Source of the DNA: Mycolicibacter sinensis | GTDB taxonomy: Bacteria; Actinomycetota; Actinomycetes; Mycobacteriales; Mycobacteriaceae | Direction: 5' to 3' | Assembly: GCF_001667945.1 (NCBI RefSeq) | Contig: NZ_LZJK01000059.1 | Span: 29,649 to 93,648 of the forward strand | DNA: 64,000 nucleotides | Shown here: positions 40,250 through 49,418 of the stretch, in pieces | Layout of the letters: each line of letters begins with the position of its first letter | How positions within the stretch are numbered: the stretch's first letter is position 1 | The notes under the pieces: generated by a model | What the model saw: the letters and a program-made list of their open reading frames with translations, nothing else | What the model was told of the DNA's origin: nothing | Database searches by the model: none | Made by a program: the position numbers and the translations under genes

Positions 40250-41689
40250 ATGGTCCGCCGCACCCGTCCGCCGCAGCCGCTGGCCCCGCACGGCATCCCG
40301 GGGCACCTGGTGGGCTTCGTCGAAGCCCTACGGGGTCAAGGGATTTCGGTGGGACCATCGGAAACCGTCGACGCCGGGCGGGTGCTGGCCGCACTCGGGC
40401 TGGGCGATCGGGAGGTGCTGCGCGAAGGCCTGGCCTGCGCGGTGTTGCGCCGGCCCGACCATCGCGACACCTATGACGCCATGTTCGATCTGTGGTTTCC
40501 CGCCGCCCTGGGCGGGCGCACCGTGATCGTCTCCGATGACCCGCAGTCCGCCGACGACGCACCGCTGCCCGAAGACGTCGAGGACATGCGGGAGATGCTG
40601 GTCGATCTGCTGACCGACAACCCCGACCTGGCCGATACCGACCCACGGTTGTCGGCGATGATCGCGGCGATCGTCGGGGCCTACGGGCAATACCGCTCCA
40701 GCCGCGGCCCCTCCTACTCCGCCTACCAGGCGCTCAAGGCGCTCGCACTCGACGAGCTGGAGGGCAGACTGCTGGCGGGGCTGCTTGCCCCGTACGGCGA
40801 CGAGCCCAGCCCGACTCAGGAGCAGATCGCCAAGGCTGTTGCGGCGCAGCGGATCGCGCAGCTACGCAAGCTCGTCGACGCTGAGACCAAGCGGCGCACC
40901 GCCGAGCAGCTCGGCCGCGAGCACGTGCAGATGTACGGCATCCCGCAACTGTCGGAGAACGTCGAGTTCCTGCGCGCTTCCGGAGAGCAGCTGCGCCAGA
41001 TGCGACGGGTGGTGGCGCCGCTGGCCCGCACCCTGGCCACCCGGCTGGCCGCCCGTCGGCGACGCTCCCGCGCCGGCACCATCGACCTGCGAAAGACCTT
41101 GCGCCGCTCGATGTCCACCGGCGGCGTGCCGATCGACGTGGTGCTGCGCAAGCCGCGCCCGGCCCGGCCCGAGCTGGTGGTGTTGTGTGACGTCTCGGGG
41201 TCGGTCGCCGGGTTCAGCCACTTCACTCTGCTGTTGGTACACGCACTGCGCCAACAGTTCTCCCGGGTTCGTGTCTTTGCGTTCATCGACACGACCGACG
41301 AGGTGACGCATCTGTTCGGGCCGGAGGCCGACCTGGCGGTGGCCATTCAACGGATCACCCGCGAGTCCGCGGTGTACACCCGCGACGGCCACTCCGACTA
41401 CGGCCATGCCTTCGGCTCGTTCGTCGAGAAGTACCCGAGTGTGGTGTCCCCGCGCACGGCGCTCCTGGTACTCGGCGACGGCCGCACCAACTACCGCGAC
41501 CCGGGCACCGACGTGCTGTCGCATCTGGTGACCGCGAGTCGCCATGCGCACTGGCTCAACCCCGAGCCGCGGCACCTGTGGGGCAGCGGTGATTCGGCGG
41601 TGCCGCGGTATACCGACGTCATCGCCATGCATGAATGCCGGTCGGCCAAGCAATTGGCCGCGGTCATCGACCAGCTGCTGCCGGTCTGA
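40250..41689 (+). CDS. VWA-domain (CoxE-like) protein, partner of MoxR
   Basis: 479 residues, equal to Rv2425c. The C-terminal von Willebrand A domain has the metal-ion site DVSGS (LCDVSGSVAGFS) and the later segment GHSDYGHAF. The N-terminal 250 residues are helical and charged with the block RAGTIDLRKTLRRS typical of CoxE-like proteins. It has no signal peptide or TM helix. It is coupled with the MoxR ATPase upstream and likely recognises the client. A 347-base gap follows. Confidence 0.9.
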   Translation: MVRRTRPPQPLAPHGIPGHLVGFVEALRGQGISVGPSETVDAGRVLAALGLGDREVLREGLACAVLRRPDHRDTYDAMFDLWFPAALGGRTVIVSDDPQSADDAPLPEDVEDMREMLVDLLTDNPDLADTDPRLSAMIAAIVGAYGQYRSSRGPSYSAYQALKALALDELEGRLLAGLLAPYGDEPSPTQEQIAKAVAAQRIAQLRKLVDAETKRRTAEQLGREHVQMYGIPQLSENVEFLRASGEQLRQMRRVVAPLARTLATRLAARRRRSRAGTIDLRKTLRRSMSTGGVPIDVVLRKPRPARPELVVLCDVSGSVAGFSHFTLLLVHALRQQFSRVRVFAFIDTTDEVTHLFGPEADLAVAIQRITRESAVYTRDGHSDYGHAFGSFVEKYPSVVSPRTALLVLGDGRTNYRDPGTDVLSHLVTASRHAHWLNPEPRHLWGSGDSAVPRYTDVIAMHECRSAKQLAAVIDQLLPV

Positions 41690-41816
41690 TTCCCTGCTCT
41701 GGCAGGCCGCCTGGCAGGCCGTTGGCCCAGCTGGACCAGCCGTATCGCTGCCCACGCTCGCCGAGGCGAGTAAGCGCGGGCGCTTTCCCGGAAAAACTAG
41801 GGTAGTGGATTACTCT

Positions 41817-41997
41817 ATGAACCCCCGCGAACACCGAAATAACCTAAGGCTTCTTGGCGAGCTTTACGCATCTGACGGTGGCGATGGCGGCAATGCGGGG
41901 GCGGGAGGGCGCCGGAGGCGACGGTGGCGGCATCAGCGCCGTCGCCTCCGGCGGCAACATGGGGCGATGCCCGGAGCCACCAGAACCCGGGAACTAA
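41817..41997 (+). pseudogene. Small glycine-rich frame with a possible frameshift
   Basis: The 347-base gap between the VWA and LuxR genes contains a TAGGGT box (41798-41803) followed by ATG at 41817. The first 31 codons give a polar start (MNPREHRNNLRLLGELYAS) and then GGDGGNAGAGG, which looks like PE_PGRS-type glycine repeats. In this frame it turns into Arg-rich nonsense. A one-base shift in the G-runs at 41897-41909 restores GAGGDGGGISAVASGGN and a TAA at 41995-41997. It may be a broken small gene, a sequencing error, or chance in GC-rich DNA. I know no function for it. Confidence 0.35.
41910..41953. terminator. Strong perfect hairpin between convergent genes
   Basis: The 15-base arms 41910-41924 and 41939-41953 are exact complements, with a 14-base loop. 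It sits between the VWA gene (plus) and the LuxR gene (minus) and could terminate both; there is no T-run. The same bases are part of the glycine-rich frame. Confidence 0.6.
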
Positions 41998-42036
41998 GAG
42001 GCGCGCTGCGGCGGGCCTTTCCAGTGTCCGGGGACC

Positions 42037-44727
42037 TCAGGCCCGTGGCCGGCCCTCGGCGAACAGCTGGACCAGCTGCTCGCGCCGTTCGATGCCGAGT
42101 TTGGCGAACATCCGGTACAGGTGCCCGTCCACGGTGCGTACCGACACGGAGAGTCGATCGGCAATCTGACGGTTGGGAAGCCCGGCGGCCACCAGCATCG
42201 CGATCTCGCGTTCACGATCGGTGATCGGCAGGGGCTGAGTCACCGACGCGATGGCCGGCGTGTGGATGTCGCCCTGCTTGGCCAACCACTGCGTTCGCGT
42301 CGACGACTCCAACTGCTTGCCGCGTTGACCGCTGCGCGCGTACTCGGCGGATGCCTGGGCCGCCGCATCGGCGGCGAGTGCGAACGCACCCATGGCCGCG
42401 AATCGGTCCGAGGTGGTGCTCAACAGATCGGCGTTGTGCTCGGCCAGGCCGCGAGCATGGGCAGCAGCCGCATCGGGCAACGGCGCGTCCAGTGTCTCGG
42501 CGAGCTCTGCCAGCCGGTCGGCGTGTGCGCGCTCGCCGAATCGGACCGCGGTGTGCAGCGCCCGCATCTCGACAGCGTGCATCCCGGCGCGCCGGGCGCT
42601 CTGCGCGGCTCGCAGCGCGTGCGTTCGGGCATCGGAGGTCTGACCGTGCACCACCCGCTCCCAGGCGCGGGCCAGCTCGAGTTCCGGTAGAAAGGCGGCG
42701 ATCTGTGCTCCGTAGGCTTTTTCGCAACGCCGCAGTGCGGCCGAGGCGGACATCGCGTTGCCGCGGGCCGCTTCAGCCTCGGCGGTCCAAGCGTTCGCCA
42801 GCATCGGCCACAACGGGGGAGCGGCGCCGGACAGCACCGGCGACGAGTCCTGAAACTGCGAACATGCCAAGGGCAATCGGCCGTGCGCCAGGTGTACCAA
42901 GCCGTGCAACACACCGGCCATCGCGTCTGGCTCCGGGACACCGGCCGCCATGGTGACATAGCGTTCGGCGGCCAGTTCCGCCTGCTGGTAATCGCCGGCG
43001 GTGACGAGTGCCATGACCTCGGCGATGCCGAGACCGAACCGGATCATTCCGGAGTGACTGCGCGTGGCCGCCTGTAATCCCATCCCCGCGATCCCGGCCA
43101 CCTCACCGAAGCGCCCGACGGTGGCCAGCGCCAGCGCGGTCGGCAGGGCAGCCAGCGCCGTCGCGAACGGCGACACGTCCGCCTCGCAGAACGGTGGTCC
43201 GGCCCGAAGCGTCCTGGTGAGGTCGCCGGTGAAGAACGCGAAAGCCACTTCCAGGGCGCGGATGAGGGCCGCACTGGCTTCCGCATGCGCGCGATCCTGC
43301 ACGCCAGCAAGAATCTGCCGCGCGGAATCGATTTGACCGCAGTTCCAAAACAGGTTCGACGCGCGAACACAACACCACTGGACAATCGCCGCGTTATCGG
43401 CGCCGTCGAGGCTGACATCGGTCAGCACCGACTCGGCCTCCTCGCCACGGCCTTGCCACAACAGGGCTTCGCCGAGAACCAGTGCCGCCGGCAAGCCACC
43501 GTCGCGGTCAAAGGCGAACCGGGCCAGCTCTTCTGCGTGGGCCAGGTTGGACATGGCCGCCGCCCTCACTGCCGCGCCGATGATCAGCTCGAAGTCGGGC
43601 TCCAGGTCGCTGCAGATCATGAATTGGGCCATCCGGATCTTGCCGCGCACGTCCGGCAGCCGCAACCGCCGCCCGCCTCCCCGCAGGTACTTGTCAAAGG
43701 CCTTGAACAGCACACCGTTGAGCCGCCGGGAGCGCACCACACCGACACGCTCGAGCACCGCTTCACCGAAGACCGGGTGGGTCACCTGCACCAGCGTGCC
43801 GCCGCTGTCCGAAGTCAGGGTAACCAATCGGTGACGTTCCAGGCCGGAGACAGCTTCGGGAGAACAGAGTTCGCGGAACACCTCCCAGTCCAGCAATTCC
43901 GCGATCGCCAGAATCTCGAGTGCATCCAGCTCTTCGGGCCGGAGGGTCTGCAGGCGAAACCCGAGCAGAACAGACAATTCGTAGTCGGCGTGCAGAGAAC
44001 CCTTGAGCTGCCAGCCATACTCGTCTTGCACCAGGACGCCGTCTTCCTGGCCGGCCCGCAGCAGTCCACGCAGATACAGCGGGCTTCCGCCACTTCGGTC
44101 GTGCAACCGTTTGATCACTTGCGGGCTGACCACACCACCGAGCACCCGGCGTGCGAGTTCGCCGGTCTGTTCGCGGGTGAACGGGTTGATGTGCATGTTC
44201 AACACCAACTGCTCCTTGAGCAGTGCGGTCACCGCGTCGAGCAGCGTTTCGCCTGACCGGATCACCACGATCACCTGGGCCGTGCCTTCGGCCGCCAGCT
44301 GGTAGACCAGGGTGGCCGACAACGGGTCGAGCAGTTGAGCGTCATCGACGACGATCACCGGGTTCTGCGTGGCCGCGAGATTCCGGTGCGCCATCGCCAA
44401 CATCGCTGCCGGCTCGCAGCTCGCATCGACGGTCACCGACCGGGAGAACGCCCCCAGCGGTACGTCACGGCCGGTCTGGGTGCCCAGCACGAACCGGACT
44501 GTTCGCCCGGCCGCGGTGAGGCGGGCACCGAGCGCGCGCGCCAGCGTCGATTTGCCGACACCGCTGTCGCCGACCAACGCGACACCCTGTAGTTCGGAAT
44601 CGGGCCCCAGGGCTGCCATCGCCTTGCGCAGTTCATCATCGCGGCCGACAATCGGCCACGCAGAAGCAGATTCAACCTTGCCGCGCAAAGCCCCCCGTCC
44701 TCCCCCCGGACAACTGCGTTGGGCCAA
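42037..44727 (-). CDS. Large ATP-binding LuxR-family (LAL-like) regulator
   Basis: 896 residues. An N-terminal STAND-type ATPase has Walker A GDSGVGKST at 53-61 and Walker B VIVVDDAQLLD near 123. A long helical, TPR-like middle follows, and the LuxR helix-turn-helix is at the end (ITDREREIAML ... GLPNRQIADRLSVS ... VDGHLYRMFAKLGI). Such proteins integrate a ligand or protein signal and activate transcription. The start I give is a TTG at 44727; the true start must be before WPIVGRDDEL, so it cannot be much shorter. The target genes are unknown. Confidence 0.9.
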   Translation of the reverse strand: MAQRSCPGGGRGALRGKVESASAWPIVGRDDELRKAMAALGPDSELQGVALVGDSGVGKSTLARALGARLTAAGRTVRFVLGTQTGRDVPLGAFSRSVTVDASCEPAAMLAMAHRNLAATQNPVIVVDDAQLLDPLSATLVYQLAAEGTAQVIVVIRSGETLLDAVTALLKEQLVLNMHINPFTREQTGELARRVLGGVVSPQVIKRLHDRSGGSPLYLRGLLRAGQEDGVLVQDEYGWQLKGSLHADYELSVLLGFRLQTLRPEELDALEILAIAELLDWEVFRELCSPEAVSGLERHRLVTLTSDSGGTLVQVTHPVFGEAVLERVGVVRSRRLNGVLFKAFDKYLRGGGRRLRLPDVRGKIRMAQFMICSDLEPDFELIIGAAVRAAAMSNLAHAEELARFAFDRDGGLPAALVLGEALLWQGRGEEAESVLTDVSLDGADNAAIVQWCCVRASNLFWNCGQIDSARQILAGVQDRAHAEASAALIRALEVAFAFFTGDLTRTLRAGPPFCEADVSPFATALAALPTALALATVGRFGEVAGIAGMGLQAATRSHSGMIRFGLGIAEVMALVTAGDYQQAELAAERYVTMAAGVPEPDAMAGVLHGLVHLAHGRLPLACSQFQDSSPVLSGAAPPLWPMLANAWTAEAEAARGNAMSASAALRRCEKAYGAQIAAFLPELELARAWERVVHGQTSDARTHALRAAQSARRAGMHAVEMRALHTAVRFGERAHADRLAELAETLDAPLPDAAAAHARGLAEHNADLLSTTSDRFAAMGAFALAADAAAQASAEYARSGQRGKQLESSTRTQWLAKQGDIHTPAIASVTQPLPITDREREIAMLVAAGLPNRQIADRLSVSVRTVDGHLYRMFAKLGIERREQLVQLFAEGRPRA

Positions 44728-44852
44728 AACCTACGCCGCACGTTCGGGGGGTGTAAATATTTCCACCCGGGAAAAACAAACGTTGACGATCACGTAAATG
44801 GGTTCGTCGAACGGTCGGGAAGTTGCTCGGTGAATGCTCGGTCCGGGCGTGG

Positions 44853-45908
44853 TCAGCGCGCCCGCGCGAATACCAACCAGCGCAACTCGATAGGGCTCTC
44901 CTCACGGGAAGTCCGAAACGCGTCGAGCCCGCTCACCCAGTCGGCGTACCAGCTGGTGGGCGGCCAGGCGCCGTCGGGCAGGTGTGTCTTTTCGTAGTCG
45001 TATACGGACTCGTCGGCAATGAGCTCAAGGGGCAAGCCCGCTGCGGCGGCCGACATTTCGTCGCGGGTGAACAAGCTCGAGTACACCTGCTGACAGAATT
45101 CGCGGGCGGCGTCGTCGGGATGGTAGCCCTCACGCGCCAGGAATGCGTTGAACACCAGCCGCCCGCCGGGAGCCAGGCAGCGGGCGGCGAGTTCGAAAAG
45201 ACTGCGTACCTGCTGGGTCGATCGGAAATCGGTCAATACCTCCGAAAGCACGATCAGCTGGTAGTCGTGGCGCAGGTCATCAGCGTCGACGAATACGTCC
45301 CGCACGATGACGCGCACGTCCAACGAGCACCGGTCGGCCTCGTCTTTCAGCATCTCGGCGAACTTCGGGGTCATCTCCACGACGTCGACCGGGTGCCCGC
45401 GGCGGGCCAGTGCCAGGGCGTTGCGCCCGGTGCCGCCACCGATTTCGAGCACGTGATGCGCAGCTGGATCACCGGCCATCTCGGCTTGGGTGGCCAGCTG
45501 CCAGACCATGGCATCGGGCTCGGTGCCGAACAGCGGTGGTTCCCGCGTGGCCAGCCAACGCTCGTAGGCCTCGGAGATCGAGCTCCATTCGGCGCGGACC
45601 GTGTAGTTCAGCGTGAGGCCGATCGGGGCGTCGTAGGAGATGATGATGTTCGAGCGCGGCGACGCCGAGTAGGCAGCGGCCAGTTGCCCCTCCAACACCC
45701 CGCGAAGATGGGCGAGTTCGGCGTCGTTGAAGCGCTTGCCCAGGCCCGCGAACACTGCGTCGCACATCGTCACGTATTCGTCCAGCATGCTGGGGACGGC
45801 CGGCAGCACGATCTGCCCACCGATCCGCGCCCGGGTATAGAAACGGCGCAGCATGGCGTCCTTGGCCGCCTGCGCGGGATCAACCGATGTCGACGGCGAC
45901 TTATCCAC
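44853..45908 (-). CDS. SAM-dependent methyltransferase
   Basis: 351 residues. The SAM-binding motif I is VLEIGGGTGRNAL, the acidic motif II is VEMTPKF, and the later LAPGGRLVFNAF motif completes the fold. About 125 residues precede the SAM domain and may shape substrate choice. The GTG start is 107 bases from nadD, in divergent orientation, and the gene is the upstream neighbour of the LuxR gene on the same strand. Substrate not known. Confidence 0.82.
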   Translation of the reverse strand: MDKSPSTSVDPAQAAKDAMLRRFYTRARIGGQIVLPAVPSMLDEYVTMCDAVFAGLGKRFNDAELAHLRGVLEGQLAAAYSASPRSNIIISYDAPIGLTLNYTVRAEWSSISEAYERWLATREPPLFGTEPDAMVWQLATQAEMAGDPAAHHVLEIGGGTGRNALALARRGHPVDVVEMTPKFAEMLKDEADRCSLDVRVIVRDVFVDADDLRHDYQLIVLSEVLTDFRSTQQVRSLFELAARCLAPGGRLVFNAFLAREGYHPDDAAREFCQQVYSSLFTRDEMSAAAAGLPLELIADESVYDYEKTHLPDGAWPPTSWYADWVSGLDAFRTSREESPIELRWLVFARAR

Positions 45909-46001
45909 AGCCCTCTTCTACACGATCGTGCGGTGCTTTGCCCCCGCAATCGCGCTGACCCGGCGGCGGCCGTCTGCCGACAGCCGTTTCCGCTGGTCCA
46001 G

Positions 46002-46007
46002 TAAGCT
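46002..46007 (+). promoter_or_regulatory. -10 element for leaderless nadD
   Basis: TAAGCT fits TANNNT and ends 9 positions before the ATG of nadD, with no Shine-Dalgarno sequence between. The nadD operon message is likely leaderless. Confidence 0.45.
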
Positions 46008-46015
46008 GGCGAACC

Positions 46016-46693
46016 ATGCATGACGGGCTACGCAGGCTGGGGGTGATGGGCGGGACGTTTGATCCCATCCACTACGGCCACCTGGTCGCGGCCAGCGAGG
46101 TAGCCCATAAATTCGCGTTGGACGAGGTCGTGTTCGTGCCCAGCGGTCAGTCCTGGCAAAAGGATCGACGCGTCTCAGCGGCCGAGGACCGGTACCTGAT
46201 GACGGTGATCGCCACCGCGTCCAATCCACGCTTTTCGGTGAGCCGGGTCGACATCGACCGCGCCGGCCCCACCTACACCCGCGACACGTTGCGTGACCTG
46301 CATGCACTCAACCCGGGTTCCGAACTGTATTTCATCACCGGCGCCGACGCCTTGGCGTCCATATTGACCTGGCAGGGCTGGGAGGAGTTGTTCGACTTGG
46401 CACGTTTCGTCGGGGTCAGCCGGCCCGGATTCGAGCTGCGGCACGACCACATCACCGGCGTGCTGGGCGAACTGGAGGAGAACGCGTTGACCCTGGTGGA
46501 GATCCCGGCGTTGGCAATCTCGTCGACCGAGTGCCGCCAGCGCGCCGAGCAGCGCCGGCCGCTGTGGTACCTGATGCCCGACGGCGTCGTGCAGTACGTG
46601 TCCAAACGCCGGCTCTACCGTGGCGGCGACGGCCCCGGGGCGAAGAAGGCCGTCGGCCAGTCCACCAGCCTGGCCGCCGGGAACAACGCATGA
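46016..46693 (+). CDS. nadD: Nicotinate-nucleotide adenylyltransferase
   Basis: Joins nicotinate mononucleotide and ATP to deamido-NAD, the step before NadE; 225 residues. The nucleotidyltransferase signature [11 protein letters not shown] is at 12-22, and ISSTECRQR provides the second motif. Position equals Rv2421c. The C-terminal 25 residues (after KRRLYRGG) are a low-complexity tail. The stop overlaps rsfS by 4 bases. The NadE gene is 13 kb upstream in this window. Confidence 0.96.
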   Translation: MHDGLRRLGVMGGTFDPIHYGHLVAASEVAHKFALDEVVFVPSGQSWQKDRRVSAAEDRYLMTVIATASNPRFSVSRVDIDRAGPTYTRDTLRDLHALNPGSELYFITGADALASILTWQGWEELFDLARFVGVSRPGFELRHDHITGVLGELEENALTLVEIPALAISSTECRQRAEQRRPLWYLMPDGVVQYVSKRRLYRGGDGPGAKKAVGQSTSLAAGNNA

Positions 46694-47085
46694 CGGCCAG
46701 CCCGGAGGCCATCGACATGGCGACGGTGGCCGCGGTGGCCGCCGCCGCAAAGCTGGCCACCGACGTCGTCGTCATCGACGTCTCCGCCCAGCTGGTCATC
46801 ACCGACTGCTTCGTCATCGCTTCGGCGTCCAACGAACGCCAGGTCAACGCGATCGTCGACGAGGTGGAGGAGAAGATGCGACGGGCCGGGTACAAGCCGG
46901 CGCGCCGCGAGGGCACCCGGGAAGGGCGCTGGACACTGCTGGACTACGTCGAGATCGTGGTGCACATTCAGCACCAGGACGAGCGGGACTTCTACGCGCT
47001 GGACCGGCTGTGGAAGGACTGCCCGCTGGTGCCGGTCGACCTGGCCGACTCCGACGGCGCGCCGGCGCCGGGGGATGTGTCGTGA
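46690..47085 (+). CDS. rsfS: Ribosomal silencing factor RsfS
   Basis: Binds L14 on the 50S subunit and blocks subunit joining during starvation; 131 residues. The Iojap-family segments [29 protein letters not shown] and [10 protein letters not shown] are complete. The ATG at 46690 overlaps the nadD stop; longer N-termini would run into nadD. Equal to Rv2420c. Confidence 0.95.
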   Translation: MTASPEAIDMATVAAVAAAAKLATDVVVIDVSAQLVITDCFVIASASNERQVNAIVDEVEEKMRRAGYKPARREGTREGRWTLLDYVEIVVHIQHQDERDFYALDRLWKDCPLVPVDLADSDGAPAPGDVS

Positions 47086-47753
47086 GGGTCCGCCGCCTGA
47101 TCCTCTTGCGGCACGGCCAGACCGAGTTCAACGCTGGTAGCAGGATGCAGGGTCAGCTGGACACCGTGCTGAGCGACCTGGGCCGCGCCCAGGCGGAGGC
47201 GGCGGCCGAGGTGCTGCGCAAGCGTCACCCGCTGTTGATCGTGTCTTCGGATCTGTGGCGTGCCTACGACACCGCCACGGTGTTGGCCGAGCACAACGGG
47301 CTGCAGGTCCGGGTGGACACTCGCCTGCGCGAAACGCACCTCGGTGATTGGCAAGGCCTGACCCACGAGGAGGTCGACGCCGCGGCGCCCGGCGCCCGGC
47401 TGGCCTGGCGTGATGACGCCCGGTGGGCCCCGCACGGTGGGGAGAGCAGAGTGGATGTGGCCGCGCGCAGCGAACCGCTGGTCGCCGAGCTGGTCGCCGG
47501 CGAGCCGGCCTGGGGGAGCGGTGACGGCGACCGGCCGGCGGTGCTGGTCGCCCACGGCGGCCTGATCGCTGCCCTAACCGCCGCGTTGCTGCGCCTTCCG
47601 GTCGAGAACTGGCCGGTGCTGGGCGGGATGGCCAATGCCAGCTGGACCCAGCTCAGCGGGTACTCCGACGATGACGTGACCGATCTCGCCGGCGTCCGTT
47701 GGCGCCTGGACGTCTGGAACGCTTCAGCACAGGTGGCCGGCGATGTCCTCTGA
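47082..47753 (+). CDS. gpgP: Glucosyl-3-phosphoglycerate phosphatase
   Basis: Histidine-phosphatase-superfamily enzyme that makes glucosylglycerate, a primer for methylglucose lipopolysaccharide; 223 residues. The RHG motif is [10 protein letters not shown] with the phospho-acceptor His, and the second His is in [18 protein letters not shown] is also diagnostic. The GTG start overlaps the rsfS stop, and the stop is overlapped by octT. Equal to Rv2419c. Confidence 0.93.
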   Translation: MRVRRLILLRHGQTEFNAGSRMQGQLDTVLSDLGRAQAEAAAEVLRKRHPLLIVSSDLWRAYDTATVLAEHNGLQVRVDTRLRETHLGDWQGLTHEEVDAAAPGARLAWRDDARWAPHGGESRVDVAARSEPLVAELVAGEPAWGSGDGDRPAVLVAHGGLIAALTAALLRLPVENWPVLGGMANASWTQLSGYSDDDVTDLAGVRWRLDVWNASAQVAGDVL

Positions 47754-48492
47754 ACCGGCGATGTCCTCCGCCCCCCGTCCGACGCTGCTGATCTTCGCCG
47801 ATTCGCTGTCCTACTACGGGCCCACCGGCGGGCTGCCGGCCGACGACCCGCGGATCTGGCCGAACATCGTTGCAGCGCACCTGGGCTGGGACGTCGAGTT
47901 GATCGGACGGATCGGCTGGACCAGCCGGGACGTGTGGTGGGCGGCCACCCAGGATCCACGCGCCTGGGCTGCCCTGCCCCGAGCCGGGGCCGTCATCATC
48001 GCCACCAGCGGGATGGATTCGCTGCCCTCGGTGTGGCCGACCGCGCTGCGCGAGTTGATCCGATATGTGCGGCCGCCCCGGCTACGACGCTGGGTGCGTG
48101 ACGGTTACGGCTGGCTACAGCCCCGACTTTCACCGCGGGCCCGCGCGGCACTGCCGCCGCGCCTGACCGCCGACTATCTCGAAAAGACCAGGGGAGCAAT
48201 CGATTTCAACCGGCCAGGGATACCGATTGTGGCGTGTCTGCCGTCGGTCCACATCGCCGACACGTATGGTCGTGCCCACCAGGGTCGGGAGCCGACGGTG
48301 CAGGCGATCACGCAGTGGGCGCAGCGGCACGACGTTGCGCTGGTCGATCTGAAGCTGGCAGTGGCCGAAGAGGTCATGAGCGGGCGGGCTAACCCCGATG
48401 GCATCCATTGGAACTTCGAAGCGCACCGGGCCGTCGCCGAACTGATGCTCAAAGCGCTGGCCGAGGCCGGCGTGCCCGGACAGACGGAATGA
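47743..48492 (+). CDS. octT: Diglucosylglycerate octanoyltransferase, SGNH-hydrolase fold
   Basis: Esterifies diglucosylglycerate with octanoate in methylglucose lipopolysaccharide synthesis; 249 residues. The GDSL-like nucleophile is Ser in [10 protein letters not shown], and the C-terminal Asp-x-x-His is in [12 protein letters not shown]. Equal to Rv2418c. The ATG at 47743 overlaps gpgP by 11 bases; an ATG at 47761 is an alternative that removes six residues. gpgP and octT lie together, so two MGLP steps are translated jointly. Confidence 0.88.
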   Translation: MSSEPAMSSAPRPTLLIFADSLSYYGPTGGLPADDPRIWPNIVAAHLGWDVELIGRIGWTSRDVWWAATQDPRAWAALPRAGAVIIATSGMDSLPSVWPTALRELIRYVRPPRLRRWVRDGYGWLQPRLSPRARAALPPRLTADYLEKTRGAIDFNRPGIPIVACLPSVHIADTYGRAHQGREPTVQAITQWAQRHDVALVDLKLAVAEEVMSGRANPDGIHWNFEAHRAVAELMLKALAEAGVPGQTE

Positions 48493-49340
48493 CCGGCCCG
48501 GCCGTCGTCGTGGTGACCGACTCGTCGGCGTGTCTGCCCGCTGAACTGCGTGACCGGTGGGGAATCCGGGTGGTGCCCTTGCACATTCTGCTCGGCGGGG
48601 CAGACCTGCGTGACGGCATCGATGACATCCCGGAGGACATCTACGCCCGTGACGGTGTCAGCACGGCCGGCACCAATCCGGAGGAACTGACCGGCGCCTA
48701 CCGGAACGGGTTGGCGGACAGCGGTGGTGCCGGTGTGGTGGCGATCCACATCTCCTCGGCGCTGTCCGGCACGTTCGGCACTGCCGAGCACGTCTGCGCC
48801 CAGATCGGCTCCGGCGTGCGGGTGGTCGACTCGAGGTCGGCGGCGATGGGCACCGGGTTCGTGGCGCTGGCCGCCGCCCGCGCGGCCGCCGGCGGTGCCG
48901 ACCTCGACGGTGTGGTGGCTGCCGCGGAGGCTGCCGTGCGGCGCTCTCACGCGTATCTGGTGGTGCACCGGCTGGACAACCTGCGGCGCAGCGGCCGGAT
49001 CGGCAGTGCGGCGGCCTGGCTGGGCACCGCACTGTCCCTCAAGCCGCTGTTGACCGTGGACGACGGGAAACTCGTGCTGGCACAGCGTGTCCGCACCGTC
49101 AGCAAGGCCGTCGCCACGATGATCGACCGGGTCTGTGACGTGGTGGGTGATCGCCGGGCCGCGCTGGCCGTGCATCACGTCGCCAATCCGCAAGGGGCCC
49201 ATGAGGTGGCCGGCGCGCTCGCCGAGCGGTTGCCGGCCTGTGAACCGGCCGTCATCAGCGATCTGGGACCGACGCTGGCGCTGCATGTCGGGGCGGGTGC
49301 GGTCGCGGTGTGCGTGGACGTCGATCCCGCGGGGGCCTGA
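48489..49340 (+). CDS. DegV-family fatty-acid-binding protein
   Basis: 283 residues, equal to Rv2417c. DegV proteins bind a fatty acid and in Firmicutes partner fatty-acid kinase. The start [12 protein letters not shown] and the segments [13 protein letters not shown] and [12 protein letters not shown] are family marks. The ATG overlaps the octT stop, ending the five-gene coupled operon nadD-rsfS-gpgP-octT-degV. A strong hairpin follows the stop. Confidence 0.93.
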   Translation: MTGPAVVVVTDSSACLPAELRDRWGIRVVPLHILLGGADLRDGIDDIPEDIYARDGVSTAGTNPEELTGAYRNGLADSGGAGVVAIHISSALSGTFGTAEHVCAQIGSGVRVVDSRSAAMGTGFVALAAARAAAGGADLDGVVAAAEAAVRRSHAYLVVHRLDNLRRSGRIGSAAAWLGTALSLKPLLTVDDGKLVLAQRVRTVSKAVATMIDRVCDVVGDRRAALAVHHVANPQGAHEVAGALAERLPACEPAVISDLGPTLALHVGAGAVAVCVDVDPAGA

Positions 49341-49350
49341 ACCCGTTCAC

Positions 49351-49399
49351 TCTGCGCCCAGGGCGGTGCCTTTCGGCGTGTCGCCGCCCTGGACGCAGA
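49351..49399. terminator. Bidirectional terminator between degV and mmpL
   Basis: Arms 49351-49366 and 49384-49399 pair at 15 of 16 positions with one mismatch and a 17-base loop. It lies 10 bases after the degV stop and 20 bases before the convergent mmpL stop, so it can end both transcripts. Confidence 0.7.
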
Positions 49400-49418
49400 A
49401 TCAACGCCGGGGGCTGGA

